Notes: a model not told the origin generated them from the sequence alone. DNA of 64,000 bases from Phaeocystidibacter luteus (GCF_008933115.1 NZ_WBVO01000002.1:1-64000); one strand, 5' to 3'. Counted from the first letter of the stretch, positions 44,682-54,930 are shown. Numbers and translations are program-made.

Positions 44682-45788
44682 ATGAAAAAAACACTACTCA
44701 GCATCTCTGTTTTTGCACTCGCTTTGATGCCTCTCGCATCATTTGGACAGATCACAATTGAAAGTTATGATTTTCGCCTTCCTGTCGGAGCAGATACCGC
44801 TTACCTGCAAGTGGTAGCAGCAGGGAACTCAACCGTCACCCCCGGCACTAATATGACTTGGGATCAATCAGGTCTGTTTGGCGGAGCTAACCTGGACTAT
44901 GTCCTCGAATCGGTAAGCGATCCTAACCACCCAAATGCACAAGGACGAATTGACATACCTGCAAACCTGGGAAATGGCCTCTTTCTAGATGAGTTCTATA
45001 CCTATTATGGTGTGAATGGAAACTCGTATTCAGAAGTAGGGTTCGAGATTGAAGGAAAGAGTTTTAGTATTGGGAACTTGACTGGCGACATGAATGATAC
45101 CATCAAAACCCTTGATACCATCTTTAATTACGATGCGAAGATCCTTCAGTTCCCGGCTACAATGGGAGATAACTGGACCAGTAACTTTCATATTTGGGTA
45201 CCATTTACCATCACCGTGGAGTCTGCTGCCTGGTACGGAGATACCATCGCACTTCGTCAAGACGTAGTATTACACGACACCGTGAAGGGGTGGGGAACCA
45301 TCATTCTTCCTACTGGCGAGAGCATGGACGCCATCTTGGTTCAAACAACCGGTATCCGAGTAGATTCAGCGTACTTCAATGGTGCGCCTATGAATCCCGT
45401 ACTCGCGCAACAATTCGGGTTTACACAGAACGATACCATCCGCTTTAACAGAATGGCATTCTACACCAAAGGCCTCAACTATTCGGCATATGAGTATTCG
45501 GAGATCGACGGACAACAAGGGACTCCTACGTTCTATAGAACGTCAAACATCAGTGTGGATGAAAGCGCGGCGCTTCCACTCGTTGTTTACCCGAACCCAG
45601 CATACGATGTTATCGAATTGATGGGTAATGTAGATGGTGCCGTACAAGTATTGAACCTCAATGGCCAGGTGGTTATTGAGCGAGAATTCGAAGCTACTGA
45701 AAGCGCTCGTCTAGACGTTTCAGCATTGCCAAGTGGAGTATACCTACTGCGAGCGGCGAATCAAACTATCAGAATTACAATCGAATAG
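44682..45788 (+). CDS. T9SS-exported protein of unknown function
   Basis: A 368-residue secreted protein. The ATG at 44682 gives a clean signal peptide (MKKTLLSISVFALALMPLASFGQ); the longer frame is rejected. The central part (about 25-285) is beta-rich with many Thr, Asp and aromatic residues and matches no family I recognise. The C-terminal 80 residues are a T9SS sorting domain (LVVYPNPAYDVIELMG, VQVLNLNGQVVIEREF, SGVYLLRAANQTIRITIE). It ends one base before the stop codon of the convergent nitroreductase gene. Proteins of this layout are common surface or secreted products in Flavobacteriales. Confidence 0.82.
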   Translation: MKKTLLSISVFALALMPLASFGQITIESYDFRLPVGADTAYLQVVAAGNSTVTPGTNMTWDQSGLFGGANLDYVLESVSDPNHPNAQGRIDIPANLGNGLFLDEFYTYYGVNGNSYSEVGFEIEGKSFSIGNLTGDMNDTIKTLDTIFNYDAKILQFPATMGDNWTSNFHIWVPFTITVESAAWYGDTIALRQDVVLHDTVKGWGTIILPTGESMDAILVQTTGIRVDSAYFNGAPMNPVLAQQFGFTQNDTIRFNRMAFYTKGLNYSAYEYSEIDGQQGTPTFYRTSNISVDESAALPLVVYPNPAYDVIELMGNVDGAVQVLNLNGQVVIEREFEATESARLDVSALPSGVYLLRAANQTIRITIE

Positions 45789-45789
45789 A

Positions 45790-46452
45790 TTACCGAAAGG
45801 TAGATACTTCAGAGAGGTCCTTTCTCTTGATATCCGGAACTTCGGCACCCTCCTCTGGGTAGCCAACCGGAATCAACAGAAAGGGCTTCTCATTTTCAGG
45901 TCTTTCGAGAATTTCACTCAAGAAGTTCATCGGACTTGGCGTGTGGGTTAGACTTACCAAACCCGCCTCGTGAATAGCCTGGAGCAGGAAGCCACAGGCG
46001 ATCCCAACCGACTCTTGAACGTAATAGTTCTTTTTTCTCCCCTCGGGATGATTGTCGTAAACCTTCTTAAAAACAATGATCAACCAAGGGGATTTGGTCA
46101 AGAATTCTTTTCTCCAATCCGTTCCAAGTGGGGCCAAGTCATCTAACCATTCTTGAGGAGCCCGAGTTTCGTAAAACGACTTCTCTTCTTCTTCCGCCGC
46201 TTCTCTGATTTTCGATTTCAACCCAGCGTCCGAAACTGCGACAAAATGCCATGGCTGTTTGTGAGCCCCTGAAGGCGCAGAGCTCGCAATGCGAATGAGA
46301 TTTTCTATCACATCTCTCGGAACGGCCTTGTCGCTAATATTCCGAACACTGCGACGGGCATCCATCATCTCATAATGCGCTCGCACGCGTTCACTTATCG
46401 TGTTCTCATTCAGCTCTCTTGGCTGATACTTTATGGTCGGAAAATCACTCAT
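45790..46452 (-). CDS. Nitroreductase family FMN protein, iodotyrosine deiodinase-like
   Basis: A 220-residue flavoprotein. FMN-binding motifs are visible: the phosphate-binding DARRSVRNISDKAVPRDVIE, ASSAPSGAHKQPWHFVAVSD and the late PFLLIPVGYPEEGAEVP. The SAPSGAHKQPW segment and overall length are typical of the iodotyrosine-deiodinase branch found in marine Bacteroidota. The branch reduces halotyrosines in animals; bacterial substrates are mostly unknown. It overlaps the methyltransferase gene upstream by four bases, so the two are co-translated. Confidence 0.87.
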   Translation of the reverse strand: MSDFPTIKYQPRELNENTISERVRAHYEMMDARRSVRNISDKAVPRDVIENLIRIASSAPSGAHKQPWHFVAVSDAGLKSKIREAAEEEEKSFYETRAPQEWLDDLAPLGTDWRKEFLTKSPWLIIVFKKVYDNHPEGRKKNYYVQESVGIACGFLLQAIHEAGLVSLTHTPSPMNFLSEILERPENEKPFLLIPVGYPEEGAEVPDIKRKDLSEVSTFR

Positions 46453-47135
46453 GTTCTAAGTTTAGCTATATCCCACAAAACCAAAGATTTGTCAGCATAT
46501 TTGCCTCCGTTCTCTGTACATTTCTCGTTGTATACCGCAGTCGGATTCGGCAGGTTGAACGGCGGTAAAGTGAGGTTTAATGGCCTCCAATCTCCAGTGT
46601 GGATGTCCGTGTTTTTGTCAACCTCCACAAACGAAGTTGTCAAAAGATATTTTACGTTAGATCGCCGTATGTTATCTAATGCGAGCTTGACTTGTGCATG
46701 GCTTAGATGAACCAGACAGTCTCGTACAAGCAACAGATCAGCCTCTGGGATGGGATCGATAAGGAGGTCCAAAAATTCGAAGGTAAGGTCTCGACGGTGA
46801 CCGTAGTTCGAAATGTTTCGATTGATTAAGTCTTTCACAATGTCGCCCCCAACATACGTGGCACCCGCGAGGTTCACTTGGTTCATCCATCCAAAATCGC
46901 CACACGGTATATCTACAATTCGCTCGATAGCATACTCTGCAATGACGCTATTGATTATCCGAATCACTTCCTGAGTTTGCTCCATGTTGGAACCTGGTCC
47001 CGATACGGATTCATCGTCATTCCAGTCATTTGAATGATAGATTTTCTCGAACCGTTCCACCGTGCTCAACCCTCTATAGGGATCGCCTTTTAGCTTCTTT
47101 AGTGACGACTTTAGTTTCTGAAATAGACCAGACAT
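46449..47135 (-). CDS. Class I SAM-dependent methyltransferase
   Basis: A 228-residue predicted methyltransferase. The SAM-binding motif is IVDIPCGDFGWMNQV (about 70-85), with YVGGDIVKDLI (acidic loop) and LLLVRDCLVHLSHAQV following in the usual order. The ATG at 47135 is chosen over a GTG two codons earlier. The Y-H-S-N-D-W segment near the start resembles a group of small methyltransferases found in capsule and LPS loci. Substrate unknown. Shares a transcript with the nitroreductase gene. Confidence 0.75.
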   Translation of the reverse strand: MSGLFQKLKSSLKKLKGDPYRGLSTVERFEKIYHSNDWNDDESVSGPGSNMEQTQEVIRIINSVIAEYAIERIVDIPCGDFGWMNQVNLAGATYVGGDIVKDLINRNISNYGHRRDLTFEFLDLLIDPIPEADLLLVRDCLVHLSHAQVKLALDNIRRSNVKYLLTTSFVEVDKNTDIHTGDWRPLNLTLPPFNLPNPTAVYNEKCTENGGKYADKSLVLWDIAKLRT

Positions 47136-47201
47136 GACCACAAGTTCGTAAAAGGCTTCGGACTATCTATCAATCCCCTGGAATTCTGAGTATCTTTAAA
47201 T

Positions 47202-48641
47202 ATGTGGTATGACATTCTCCTCATTGCGTATTACGTACTGGTAACCGTTATCGCCATTGGAATTCTGATGGAAAATCGGAATCCGATGAAGACCGCCGGA
47301 TGGGTACTCGTCATCTATCTCGTGCCGGTGGGAGGGTTGGTCTTTTACCTCATGTTTGGGCAAAATCACCGCAAGCGAAAGCTTTTTTCACGGAAGGGAG
47401 TTCGAGATAACATTTGGGTGCGCGAGTGGGAAGATAAGCTCATGAAATCTATTCGCGAGGTTGAGGATGTGGCGAGCAATTTCCTTGAGGAGAAGCTGAA
47501 GGTGGTTAAGGTTTTGTACAACAGCGACAAATCCATCATCACTTTTCGAAACAAGCCCACCCTGCTTCGAAATGGAGAAGAGGCGTTCCCTGAGATGCTA
47601 AAGTGCATTACTGAGGCAACGCATCATATTCATGTAGAATATTACATTGTAGAAGATGATGAGGTGGGAAGGAAGTTCCGCGACGCATTGATTGACAAGG
47701 CGAAGAGAGGTGTAGAGGTCCGGTTTATATATGACGACGTAGGCTCTTCAGGGTTGAAGAAGAGGTTTCTAAAACCCATGCAGGAAGCGGGAATAGAGGT
47801 CCGTCCCTTCATGCCGGTTCTCTTCCCAATCTTAACCAGCAGAGCAAATTACCGCGATCACCGTAAAATTTTGATCATCGACGGAAAAGTCGGTTTCCTT
47901 GGAGGCATCAACCTTTCATTTAGATACACGAATGATATTGAAAGAGGCCGCCATTGGCGTGATACCCATTTGAAGATTGAGGGAGATGCCGTCAAATCTC
48001 TTCAGATGAATTTCTTCCTGATGTGGAAGTTTGTCACCGAACACGATCCAGAAATCAATCCGCATTATTTCCCAGAAACAGATGTTGAGGATGTGAGCTT
48101 GATGCAAATCGCAGCATCAGGTCCAGATTCGGATTGGTCCAATATCATGGGTGCCTTTTTCGCGGCCATTAATTCAGCTCGCGAAGAGGTTCTTATCACC
48201 ACACCTTACCTCATTCCCAACGATGAGATTTTACTTGCCATTCAAACCGCAGCTTTAAGCGGTGTGAAGGTTAAGATTATTTTACCCGCAAAGTCCGACA
48301 ACCGAGTTGTACAAGCCGCTGTACTGAGTTACGTGAAACAACTCTTATCTGCCGGGGTAGAAGTGTATCTGTACGAGAAAGGTTTCATACACGCCAAAAC
48401 TATGGTTGTTGATGATCGTCTTTGTACGGTCGGCACGTCAAACATGGACTATCGCTCTTTCGATATCAATTTCGAAATCAATGCAATGATGTATGACCCG
48501 GAGGTGACCGAACAATTGCGAAACGATTTCTACACAGACCTAAAGGAATGCAGGCAAATTACCTTGGAGCGTTGGGAGCGTCGGGTGTGGCGGAGACGTA
48601 TTTCTGAAAGCTTGGCCAGATTGGTTGCTCCGCTGCTCTAA
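47202..48641 (+). CDS. cls: Cardiolipin synthase (phospholipase D superfamily)
   Basis: A 479-residue membrane enzyme that joins two phosphatidylglycerols into cardiolipin. Two N-terminal membrane helices (about 4-22 and 33-53, with the PLDc_N GWVLVIYLVPVGGLVFYLMF in short form WVLVIYLVPVGG) precede two PLD catalytic domains, each with an HKD motif: DHRKILIIDGKVGFLGGINL (about 220) and HAKTMVVDDRLCTVGTSNMD (about 399). The first starts Y-R-D-H-R-K, so the motif is HxK with the expected downstream Asp. Length is normal. Ends convergently with the patatin gene with a four-base overlap. Confidence 0.95.
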   Translation: MWYDILLIAYYVLVTVIAIGILMENRNPMKTAGWVLVIYLVPVGGLVFYLMFGQNHRKRKLFSRKGVRDNIWVREWEDKLMKSIREVEDVASNFLEEKLKVVKVLYNSDKSIITFRNKPTLLRNGEEAFPEMLKCITEATHHIHVEYYIVEDDEVGRKFRDALIDKAKRGVEVRFIYDDVGSSGLKKRFLKPMQEAGIEVRPFMPVLFPILTSRANYRDHRKILIIDGKVGFLGGINLSFRYTNDIERGRHWRDTHLKIEGDAVKSLQMNFFLMWKFVTEHDPEINPHYFPETDVEDVSLMQIAASGPDSDWSNIMGAFFAAINSAREEVLITTPYLIPNDEILLAIQTAALSGVKVKIILPAKSDNRVVQAAVLSYVKQLLSAGVEVYLYEKGFIHAKTMVVDDRLCTVGTSNMDYRSFDINFEINAMMYDPEVTEQLRNDFYTDLKECRQITLERWERRVWRRRISESLARLVAPLL

Positions 48642-50869
48642 AACCAGAACCCGACGTTCAAATACAATTGCCAATCGTTGCGTTCCGTGCTCTTGTGTGC
48701 GGCAACGGAAATTGGACCAATCAATGTATTTAAACCGTATTCGAAGGCAAATCCGCCAATGGCCGTGGCAATGTGATCATCGAAAGGTTGTGTGATGTCC
48801 TGCACTACATAGGCGCCATTGATTCCAGCTAGTATGAATTGATTTTTGAATAGCTCATACTGGAAGTCTATGCGCTCCATTACGGAATGGTTTCCAAAGA
48901 AGAGCGCTTCCCTGTCTGCACTGTTGTAAGCCAAGGTGAAGGACGAGAAGTGATATCCGTAAAACTTGATGTTGTTGTTGATGTAGTTTTGTCCGTACCC
49001 TCCAAAATTTGCCATGTAAGGATACGAAGCAGCTGGTGTAAACATGTTGGCATTGAGATACATCGTGTTCCTCAATGTGAGTTTATCGGATAGGGGGATG
49101 TTGTGCTCATAGTTCAAATCGACACACAATGGAAGTTCATCTAGACTTCTGTCTGTGGTAGCATAGGCCATCGCTTCCAGCTCCAAAAATGCTCCACTCG
49201 TAGGATAGTTGGAGCGATTCCGATCGTCATATGTGCCCGAGAAGAAGATCTCTAGGTTTTTAAGTGATGCATCCTCGGAATCCAGCACGTTTTCCAATGA
49301 TGTTACCGGGCTTGATAGTCCAACCTCGTGATAGCCGGCACCCAGCTTAAAGTAGGTCGATCTTTTAACAGATTTCGTGAAATAAGCTCTCGCTCTAAAA
49401 TCGCTGGTGTTGAGCTGACCTAAGTTCACGTCCAACAGACGTAAGTCGCTTTGATAGTACCAATAGCGGAGGTCCATTCCAAAACCGGGCAGATTACCAT
49501 AGTCCCATAGATAGGTCGCCGTGAGCCTCGGGTTGCTACTGGCAACTAGATCCAGACTAAAATATGACCCGCTAAAGAGTTGGTTTCTAGAGGTCAGGTT
49601 TATCATAGCGGAGGTCTCGAAGTCGCTGTCGTATCGGAGGCCTACACGCGTTTTCACTTGACTTGGTTTCTCGACTACGGTAACTACCAGAACGGTATTC
49701 TCGCCTCTTTGAACGGCACGGTAATTCGCCAAGCTGTAAAGTCTCGTGCCGTGTAAGCGCAGCATGGCTTCATCAATTTCATCGAAGGTTACGGTATCTC
49801 CAATTTCAAACCCGAGATTACCTCTCAAAATCGATTCTCTGGTATCGTAGATTCCCTTAACCTCCAAGTCATCAATTCGGATTTTAGATGGAGCTAAGTA
49901 CGGTTCCATTGGCTTGGGTTGTGGACCTCCCAGTTGTTCTCTAATAGCCAGAAGTTTATCCATGTGGAGTCTAGCGGCTTGCCGACCTGATTCTATGATG
50001 GCGGCTGCATCATCAAAAGAGGTTACGCCGAAGCCCGTCATATCTGGATGGATAATTAGATCACAAAGGTTCTCCCTATTTTTTGTGGTCATGGCGTTTA
50101 CATACATGCTCGTTTTCTCCAAAACCTTCAAGAAAGTAGGGTTCGAAAGCGAATCTGCGAAGGTGGTTTGTACGTCAACGCCAATAATGATATCTGCACC
50201 AAGATCGGCGATGTGATCCGCAGGGAAGTTGTTTACGGTTCCCCCGTCAATCAAGTATTTATTCCTGTATCGAAATGGATTGAACAACGATGGGATACTC
50301 ATGCTTGCGCGCATGCTCAAGGGAAGAACACCTTCGCGCATAACCATTTCCTGACCTGTATTTAGATCGGTGGCAATACACACGAAAGGGATAGGGAGGT
50401 CCGTGGTGTAATCGAGCTCGTCGTGATAGCCAATTGTGTAATCGCTCAGTAGGTTAATAATCTGTTCCCCAGGGTTCAACCCCGATGGAATTACCAGCCC
50501 ATGTCTAGTTACGTTGAGGGTGAGAATGTATCGTTCGTCGGTGTTCTTATCGTAGGCCGAAAGATACTTTCGTTCTGGATTCGGGTTCGTAATGAAGGTC
50601 CAGTTCGTGTTGGTAACAATGTCCGCAAGATCATTTGGACTATGCCCGATGGCGTACAATCCACCCATGATGGAGCCCATGGAGGTGCCGCCAACCATGT
50701 CAACCGGAATCCCTAATGAATCGAGGATTTCAAGTACGCCTATATGAGCGAAGCCTTTGGCCCCACCGCCGCTGAGCACGAGTCCAACTTTTGGGCGATC
50801 CTGTGCAGATAGAGATAATCCAGAGATGAGGAATATCCCGAAAACGAATAGTATTCTTCTCAAGGTCAT
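48638..50869 (-). CDS. Patatin-like phospholipase with outer-membrane barrel (type Vd-like)
   Basis: A 743-residue protein: signal peptide, patatin domain (about 27-225), a POTRA-like segment (about 325-395) and an outer-membrane barrel to the end (LYLNVGFWF, terminal Phe). Catalytic features are the oxyanion loop SGGGAKGFAHIGVL, nucleophile Ser in GGTSMGSIMGG and Asp in DGGTVNNFPA. The PlpD-like layout suggests that the lipase domain is moved to the outside through its own barrel. It is the second of two tandem paralogues, 45 bases after the first, and lies next to cardiolipin synthase, so phospholipid remodelling is a plausible theme. Confidence 0.9.
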   Translation of the reverse strand: MTLRRILFVFGIFLISGLSLSAQDRPKVGLVLSGGGAKGFAHIGVLEILDSLGIPVDMVGGTSMGSIMGGLYAIGHSPNDLADIVTNTNWTFITNPNPERKYLSAYDKNTDERYILTLNVTRHGLVIPSGLNPGEQIINLLSDYTIGYHDELDYTTDLPIPFVCIATDLNTGQEMVMREGVLPLSMRASMSIPSLFNPFRYRNKYLIDGGTVNNFPADHIADLGADIIIGVDVQTTFADSLSNPTFLKVLEKTSMYVNAMTTKNRENLCDLIIHPDMTGFGVTSFDDAAAIIESGRQAARLHMDKLLAIREQLGGPQPKPMEPYLAPSKIRIDDLEVKGIYDTRESILRGNLGFEIGDTVTFDEIDEAMLRLHGTRLYSLANYRAVQRGENTVLVVTVVEKPSQVKTRVGLRYDSDFETSAMINLTSRNQLFSGSYFSLDLVASSNPRLTATYLWDYGNLPGFGMDLRYWYYQSDLRLLDVNLGQLNTSDFRARAYFTKSVKRSTYFKLGAGYHEVGLSSPVTSLENVLDSEDASLKNLEIFFSGTYDDRNRSNYPTSGAFLELEAMAYATTDRSLDELPLCVDLNYEHNIPLSDKLTLRNTMYLNANMFTPAASYPYMANFGGYGQNYINNNIKFYGYHFSSFTLAYNSADREALFFGNHSVMERIDFQYELFKNQFILAGINGAYVVQDITQPFDDHIATAIGGFAFEYGLNTLIGPISVAAHKSTERNDWQLYLNVGFWF

Positions 50870-50914
50870 GTATAGTCAGTTTGGAGGCCTCGTGAAGATA
50901 TTGATTCTTATCGA

Positions 50915-53074
50915 CTAGAACCAGAATCCCAATCGCACATATGTGAAGAGCTCGGAGTGGTTGGTACTTTTGGTAATGAAAAGCTCGAGCGGGCCAATGG
51001 CACTGTTGTAGCCGTAAGAGAGACCGTAACCATCGAGTAGGACATCCGACGAGAACAAATCGTTGATTGTAGCTTCTAGTTTTCCAACGTTGGCATGAAC
51101 GGTAAAAAAGTGGTTGTCGAAAGCTTCGTACCAAAGGTCAGCTCTCAACGTAAGTGCATTTCTACCGAACAATTCCATGTATCTGTACCCGATGAAAGGG
51201 AAGATGTGTTGTGTGTAATTCTCGCCCATACTCCCGAGGAATATGGAGTAGGGAAATGGAGCGTCTGGACCCAGCGTTGCGGCGCCAAGGGCTCTCGTTC
51301 TTGCTCCCCAGCGGTCGCTAAACTTATACGCCTGATCGTAAGACAGGTGCACTACAGAGGTAGGTTCTAGGTAGGTAGAAAAGTCAACTTGCTCGGAAAT
51401 CAACTTTATCTCACCCTCTAAGGAAAATCCACTATTGGGTTTATACGTTCTGTTGAATGAATCAAATTCAATGAATCCGAAGTAATTGAGATATGTGGCA
51501 TTGGACTCTTGAATCTCCGAACGCAAAATAGGTTCACTAATGTCGATATTCTCAAGGCGAACACCACCTCCAATGGTGTATACATCCCAAAGCGTTGAGT
51601 GAATAAACACCTCTGTACTAAAATCAGTGTAGGTGTATTCAGTGATGGGATTTCTATCTGCATACACCCTTGAATCGAACTGATGAAAGTCCACTTTCAA
51701 TCCCAAAGCTGGGATAAATCCTCTTTCAAAAATATAGCTCAATTCACCTCTTGGATTCTCGCTAAGCACGGCATCGAATGAAAATTTCGAGTTTTTGAGG
51801 AGTGCGTTCCGGACGGTAAGATTGAAGAGGACGCCAATCTTGAAATCATCGTCGTAATGAACGCCAAGATGAACCTCTTGATTTGAATCTTTTTCATGAA
51901 GAATCACTTGTAAATCATGACCTCCAGATGAGTTTCGGTGCAGTCGATAATCGACGTGCTCGTAGAAGTTACTTCCATAAAGCTTTTCAATTCCAGCCCG
52001 GAGGTCTTCCGTTTCTGCAGGTGAATTTTCATCAATTCCCAAGGTAGATTTGATGAATCGTTCGGACGTTTCTTCGTTACCTGTGATGTAAATAGAAGAG
52101 ATGTACAAACTGTCTTTTGGAAAAGGTGGGCGCATAGGAGGGAGAGGCGTTGAAGCGCCAAGAGGCAACAGAATCTCCTTGTACTTCTGGGTCTCTAATG
52201 CTCCCAGTAATATGATGGAATCGGTGAACTCGTAGCTCACAATGTTGAACGACTCTAAAGGTGGGTGGATGATGATATCCGCGTATTTCTTCTGCTCCTC
52301 GAAGTAGGTCATGTTCGGAAAGCTCCCTACCTGCTCGAGAATGGTGACCATGTCGTTGAGTTCTTCCCTTTGGTAAAGCGTTGCTTGGGCGTCCGAAGCG
52401 ATGATGAAGTCCATACCTCGATCTTTAAGCAGCTCTATTGGAATGTTGTTTCTCACGCCGCCATCTACGAGAAGGCGACCATTGATTTCGTAAGGTGAAA
52501 AGATGGATGGGAAGGCGGAGCTAGCGCGTAGAATGGCAGGCAAATCTCCGTGGTCGAACACAATCATCTCACCCGTTTCGAGGTCGGTTCCCACGCAAGT
52601 AAACGGAATCTGAAAATCTGTAAAGAGGGTGTCGTCGTGTACTTCTTGGAAGAGGTAGGAGAGTGTAGAGAGAACATACTGACCAGAATTCAAAGCATCT
52701 GGAAGTCCAATTCCGTTGCTGTCGACCGATAAACTGAAGGTATATCGATCTTCACTTTTTCTGTCGAGATACGACCTGTGGTACCTAGGGATGTTGTTGT
52801 TAAGTAGAGCTTCCCAATCTACTGTGGCGAGCATTTGCTCGATTTGATCTGGCGAAAAACCGTGGGCGTACATCGCTCCAATAATGGCCCCCATGGAGGT
52901 TCCGGTGATGTAATCTGGACGAATTCCGTAGGATTCTAATTCGCGAAGCACGCCGATATGGCACATCGATTTTGCTCCTCCACCGCTGAGTGCAAGGCCG
53001 ATTTTTGGGCGCTCTTGAGCATGGGAAGTGTATGAGAGCGCGATGAGGAGAAGTATGCCGAGTAGCTTACGCAT
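50915..53074 (-). CDS. Patatin-like phospholipase with outer-membrane barrel, paralogue
   Basis: A 719-residue protein with the same layout. The ATG at 53074 gives a proper signal peptide (MRKLLGILLLIALSYTSHAQ); the longer frame lies inside uvrC. Catalytic features: SGGGAKSMCHIGVL (Ser replaces the usual Gly or Ala after AK), GTSMGAIIGA with the nucleophile Ser, and DGGVRNNIPIE with the Asp. POTRA-like segment about 315-385, barrel to the terminal YVRLGFWF. Its start overlaps the uvrC stop by eight bases, so it is probably co-transcribed with uvrC. Divergence from its neighbour suggests an old duplication. Confidence 0.9.
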   Translation of the reverse strand: MRKLLGILLLIALSYTSHAQERPKIGLALSGGGAKSMCHIGVLRELESYGIRPDYITGTSMGAIIGAMYAHGFSPDQIEQMLATVDWEALLNNNIPRYHRSYLDRKSEDRYTFSLSVDSNGIGLPDALNSGQYVLSTLSYLFQEVHDDTLFTDFQIPFTCVGTDLETGEMIVFDHGDLPAILRASSAFPSIFSPYEINGRLLVDGGVRNNIPIELLKDRGMDFIIASDAQATLYQREELNDMVTILEQVGSFPNMTYFEEQKKYADIIIHPPLESFNIVSYEFTDSIILLGALETQKYKEILLPLGASTPLPPMRPPFPKDSLYISSIYITGNEETSERFIKSTLGIDENSPAETEDLRAGIEKLYGSNFYEHVDYRLHRNSSGGHDLQVILHEKDSNQEVHLGVHYDDDFKIGVLFNLTVRNALLKNSKFSFDAVLSENPRGELSYIFERGFIPALGLKVDFHQFDSRVYADRNPITEYTYTDFSTEVFIHSTLWDVYTIGGGVRLENIDISEPILRSEIQESNATYLNYFGFIEFDSFNRTYKPNSGFSLEGEIKLISEQVDFSTYLEPTSVVHLSYDQAYKFSDRWGARTRALGAATLGPDAPFPYSIFLGSMGENYTQHIFPFIGYRYMELFGRNALTLRADLWYEAFDNHFFTVHANVGKLEATINDLFSSDVLLDGYGLSYGYNSAIGPLELFITKSTNHSELFTYVRLGFWF

Positions 53075-54872
53075 CAGGATGAAAGTACGACCAAATTTTT
53101 TGTGCTTTAGACGTCCCAACTAATTCTTCTAGTTCGGTTTTTGATGCTCCTTCAACGCGCTTGGCGCTTTTGTATTTCTTGAGGAGCTGCTGAATTGTCG
53201 CGGGACCTACCCCTGGTATATCTTCAAGCTTACTTTTTACCGCAGCTTTACTCCGCTTTTTGCGGTGGAAAGTGATACCGAATCTATGGGCTTCGTTTCG
53301 GGCTTGTTGAATGATTTTTAGTGTTTCAGACCGCTTATCGAGGTAAAGGGGTACCGAATCACCGGGAAAGTATATTTCTTCCAAGCGTTTGGCGATTCCA
53401 ATGATGGCAATCTTCCCTCTCAGTCCGAGTAATTCGAGGCTTTTGAGGGCCGATCCAAGTTGTCCCTTACCGCCATCAATAATAATTAGTTGAGGTAAGT
53501 CTTCGCCTTCTTGCAGCAAGCGACTATATCTGCGATGTATGATTTCTTCCATACTGGCAAAGTCATCGGGGCCTTCAACCGTTTTAATGTTGAAATGGCG
53601 ATAGTCTTTCTTCGCGGGCTTGCCGTCTTTGAAAACTACACAAGCCGCTACAGGATGTGAACCTTGAATATTGGAGTTGTCGAAACATTCAATATGTCGC
53701 GGCTCCTCACTCAAACGCAAGTCAGATTTCATCTGCTGCATGATACGGTTGGTGTGTCGATCGGGATCCACAATTTGAATGTTCTTGAGCCTTTCCGCTC
53801 TGTGGTAGCGCGCATTGCGCAAGCTCATATCAATCAACTGCTTCTTGTCACCCCGCTGTGGAATGTGAATTTTCACTTCGGGAATCTCGAGTTCTACTTC
53901 ATGCGACAAGTAGATGTCTTTTGAGGTGCTGTTGTATCGTTGACGAATTTCTGGGATACTCAGTTCGAGGAGTTCGCTATCCGTTTCTTCCAATTTCTTT
54001 TTGAGCTCTACAGTGTGTGCCTGAACGATGGCTCCCTCATTGATCTTGAGGTAGTTTACATAGCCATATTCGGCATCGCTCATTACAGTGAATACATCCA
54101 CATTCGTAATGGACGGGTTCACAACCGTACTCTTGGCCTGGTACTTCTGGAGCAAATCGATGCGCTCCTTTACACTTTGAGCTAGCTCAAATTGCAGTTC
54201 CTCCGCATGTTTCTGCATCTGCTCCTTGAGGTGTCGGATCACGGCCGATATGTTGCCTTTGATTATTTCCCGGGCTGATTCTACATCGGCGTTGTATTCT
54301 TCTTCCGACTCTAATCCCTCGCACGGGCCTAAGCAGTTCTTAATGTGGTACTCAAGGCACACTTTGTACTTGCCGGATTCGATGTTTTCACGAGCGAGAT
54401 TCAGGTTACACGTGCGAAGTTTGTAAAGCTGACGAATCAAGTCGAGAACGGTTCGCATGACGCGAACGGAGGCATACGGACCAAAGTATTCGCTTCCGTC
54501 TTTTATGGGGTTGCGGGTCGAGAAGATTCTCGGAAAGCGCTCATTTTTGATGCAAATCCATGGGTACGTCTTGTCGTCCTTAAGGTTGACGTTGTACTTG
54601 GGCTGGTATTCTTTGATGAGGTTGTTCTCGAGCAAGAGAGCGTCAAATTCCGTTTCGGTCACAATGGTGCGAACGTCCTTCACTTTTTTCACCAACATGT
54701 ACGTGCGTGCATTGTCATGTGATTTGGTGAAATAGCTGCTTACTCTCTTTTTGAGATTCTTTGCTTTACCGACGTAAAGAATTTTTCCTTCTGCATCGAG
54801 GTGCTGGTAAACACCTGGCTTATTGGGTAGTGTCTTGAGAAGGTTCTGAATGTGTTCAGATTTGGCGCTCAT
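53067..54872 (-). CDS. uvrC: Excinuclease ABC subunit C
   Basis: A 601-residue nucleotide excision repair nuclease that makes both incisions around a lesion marked by UvrAB. Domains in order: GIY-YIG (about 15-95; NKPGVYQHLDAEGKILYVGK), the Cys-rich linker (CLEYHIKNCLGPCEG), the UVR motif (about 200-235), the RNase H-like domain (ECFDNSNIQGSHPVAACVVF, LIIIDGGKGQLGSA, RNEAHRFGITFHRKKR) and helix-hairpin-helix at the end (LEDIPGVGPATIQQLLKKYK). Length is typical. ATG at 54872 is used; a GTG lies one codon earlier. Confidence 0.97.
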   Translation of the reverse strand: MSAKSEHIQNLLKTLPNKPGVYQHLDAEGKILYVGKAKNLKKRVSSYFTKSHDNARTYMLVKKVKDVRTIVTETEFDALLLENNLIKEYQPKYNVNLKDDKTYPWICIKNERFPRIFSTRNPIKDGSEYFGPYASVRVMRTVLDLIRQLYKLRTCNLNLARENIESGKYKVCLEYHIKNCLGPCEGLESEEEYNADVESAREIIKGNISAVIRHLKEQMQKHAEELQFELAQSVKERIDLLQKYQAKSTVVNPSITNVDVFTVMSDAEYGYVNYLKINEGAIVQAHTVELKKKLEETDSELLELSIPEIRQRYNSTSKDIYLSHEVELEIPEVKIHIPQRGDKKQLIDMSLRNARYHRAERLKNIQIVDPDRHTNRIMQQMKSDLRLSEEPRHIECFDNSNIQGSHPVAACVVFKDGKPAKKDYRHFNIKTVEGPDDFASMEEIIHRRYSRLLQEGEDLPQLIIIDGGKGQLGSALKSLELLGLRGKIAIIGIAKRLEEIYFPGDSVPLYLDKRSETLKIIQQARNEAHRFGITFHRKKRSKAAVKSKLEDIPGVGPATIQQLLKKYKSAKRVEGASKTELEELVGTSKAQKIWSYFHPDA

Positions 54873-54930
54873 CACTCAAAGATAGGGAAGAGGATGGCTC
54901 AAACACTAGGGTTTATGGGGTTTTCGGAAA

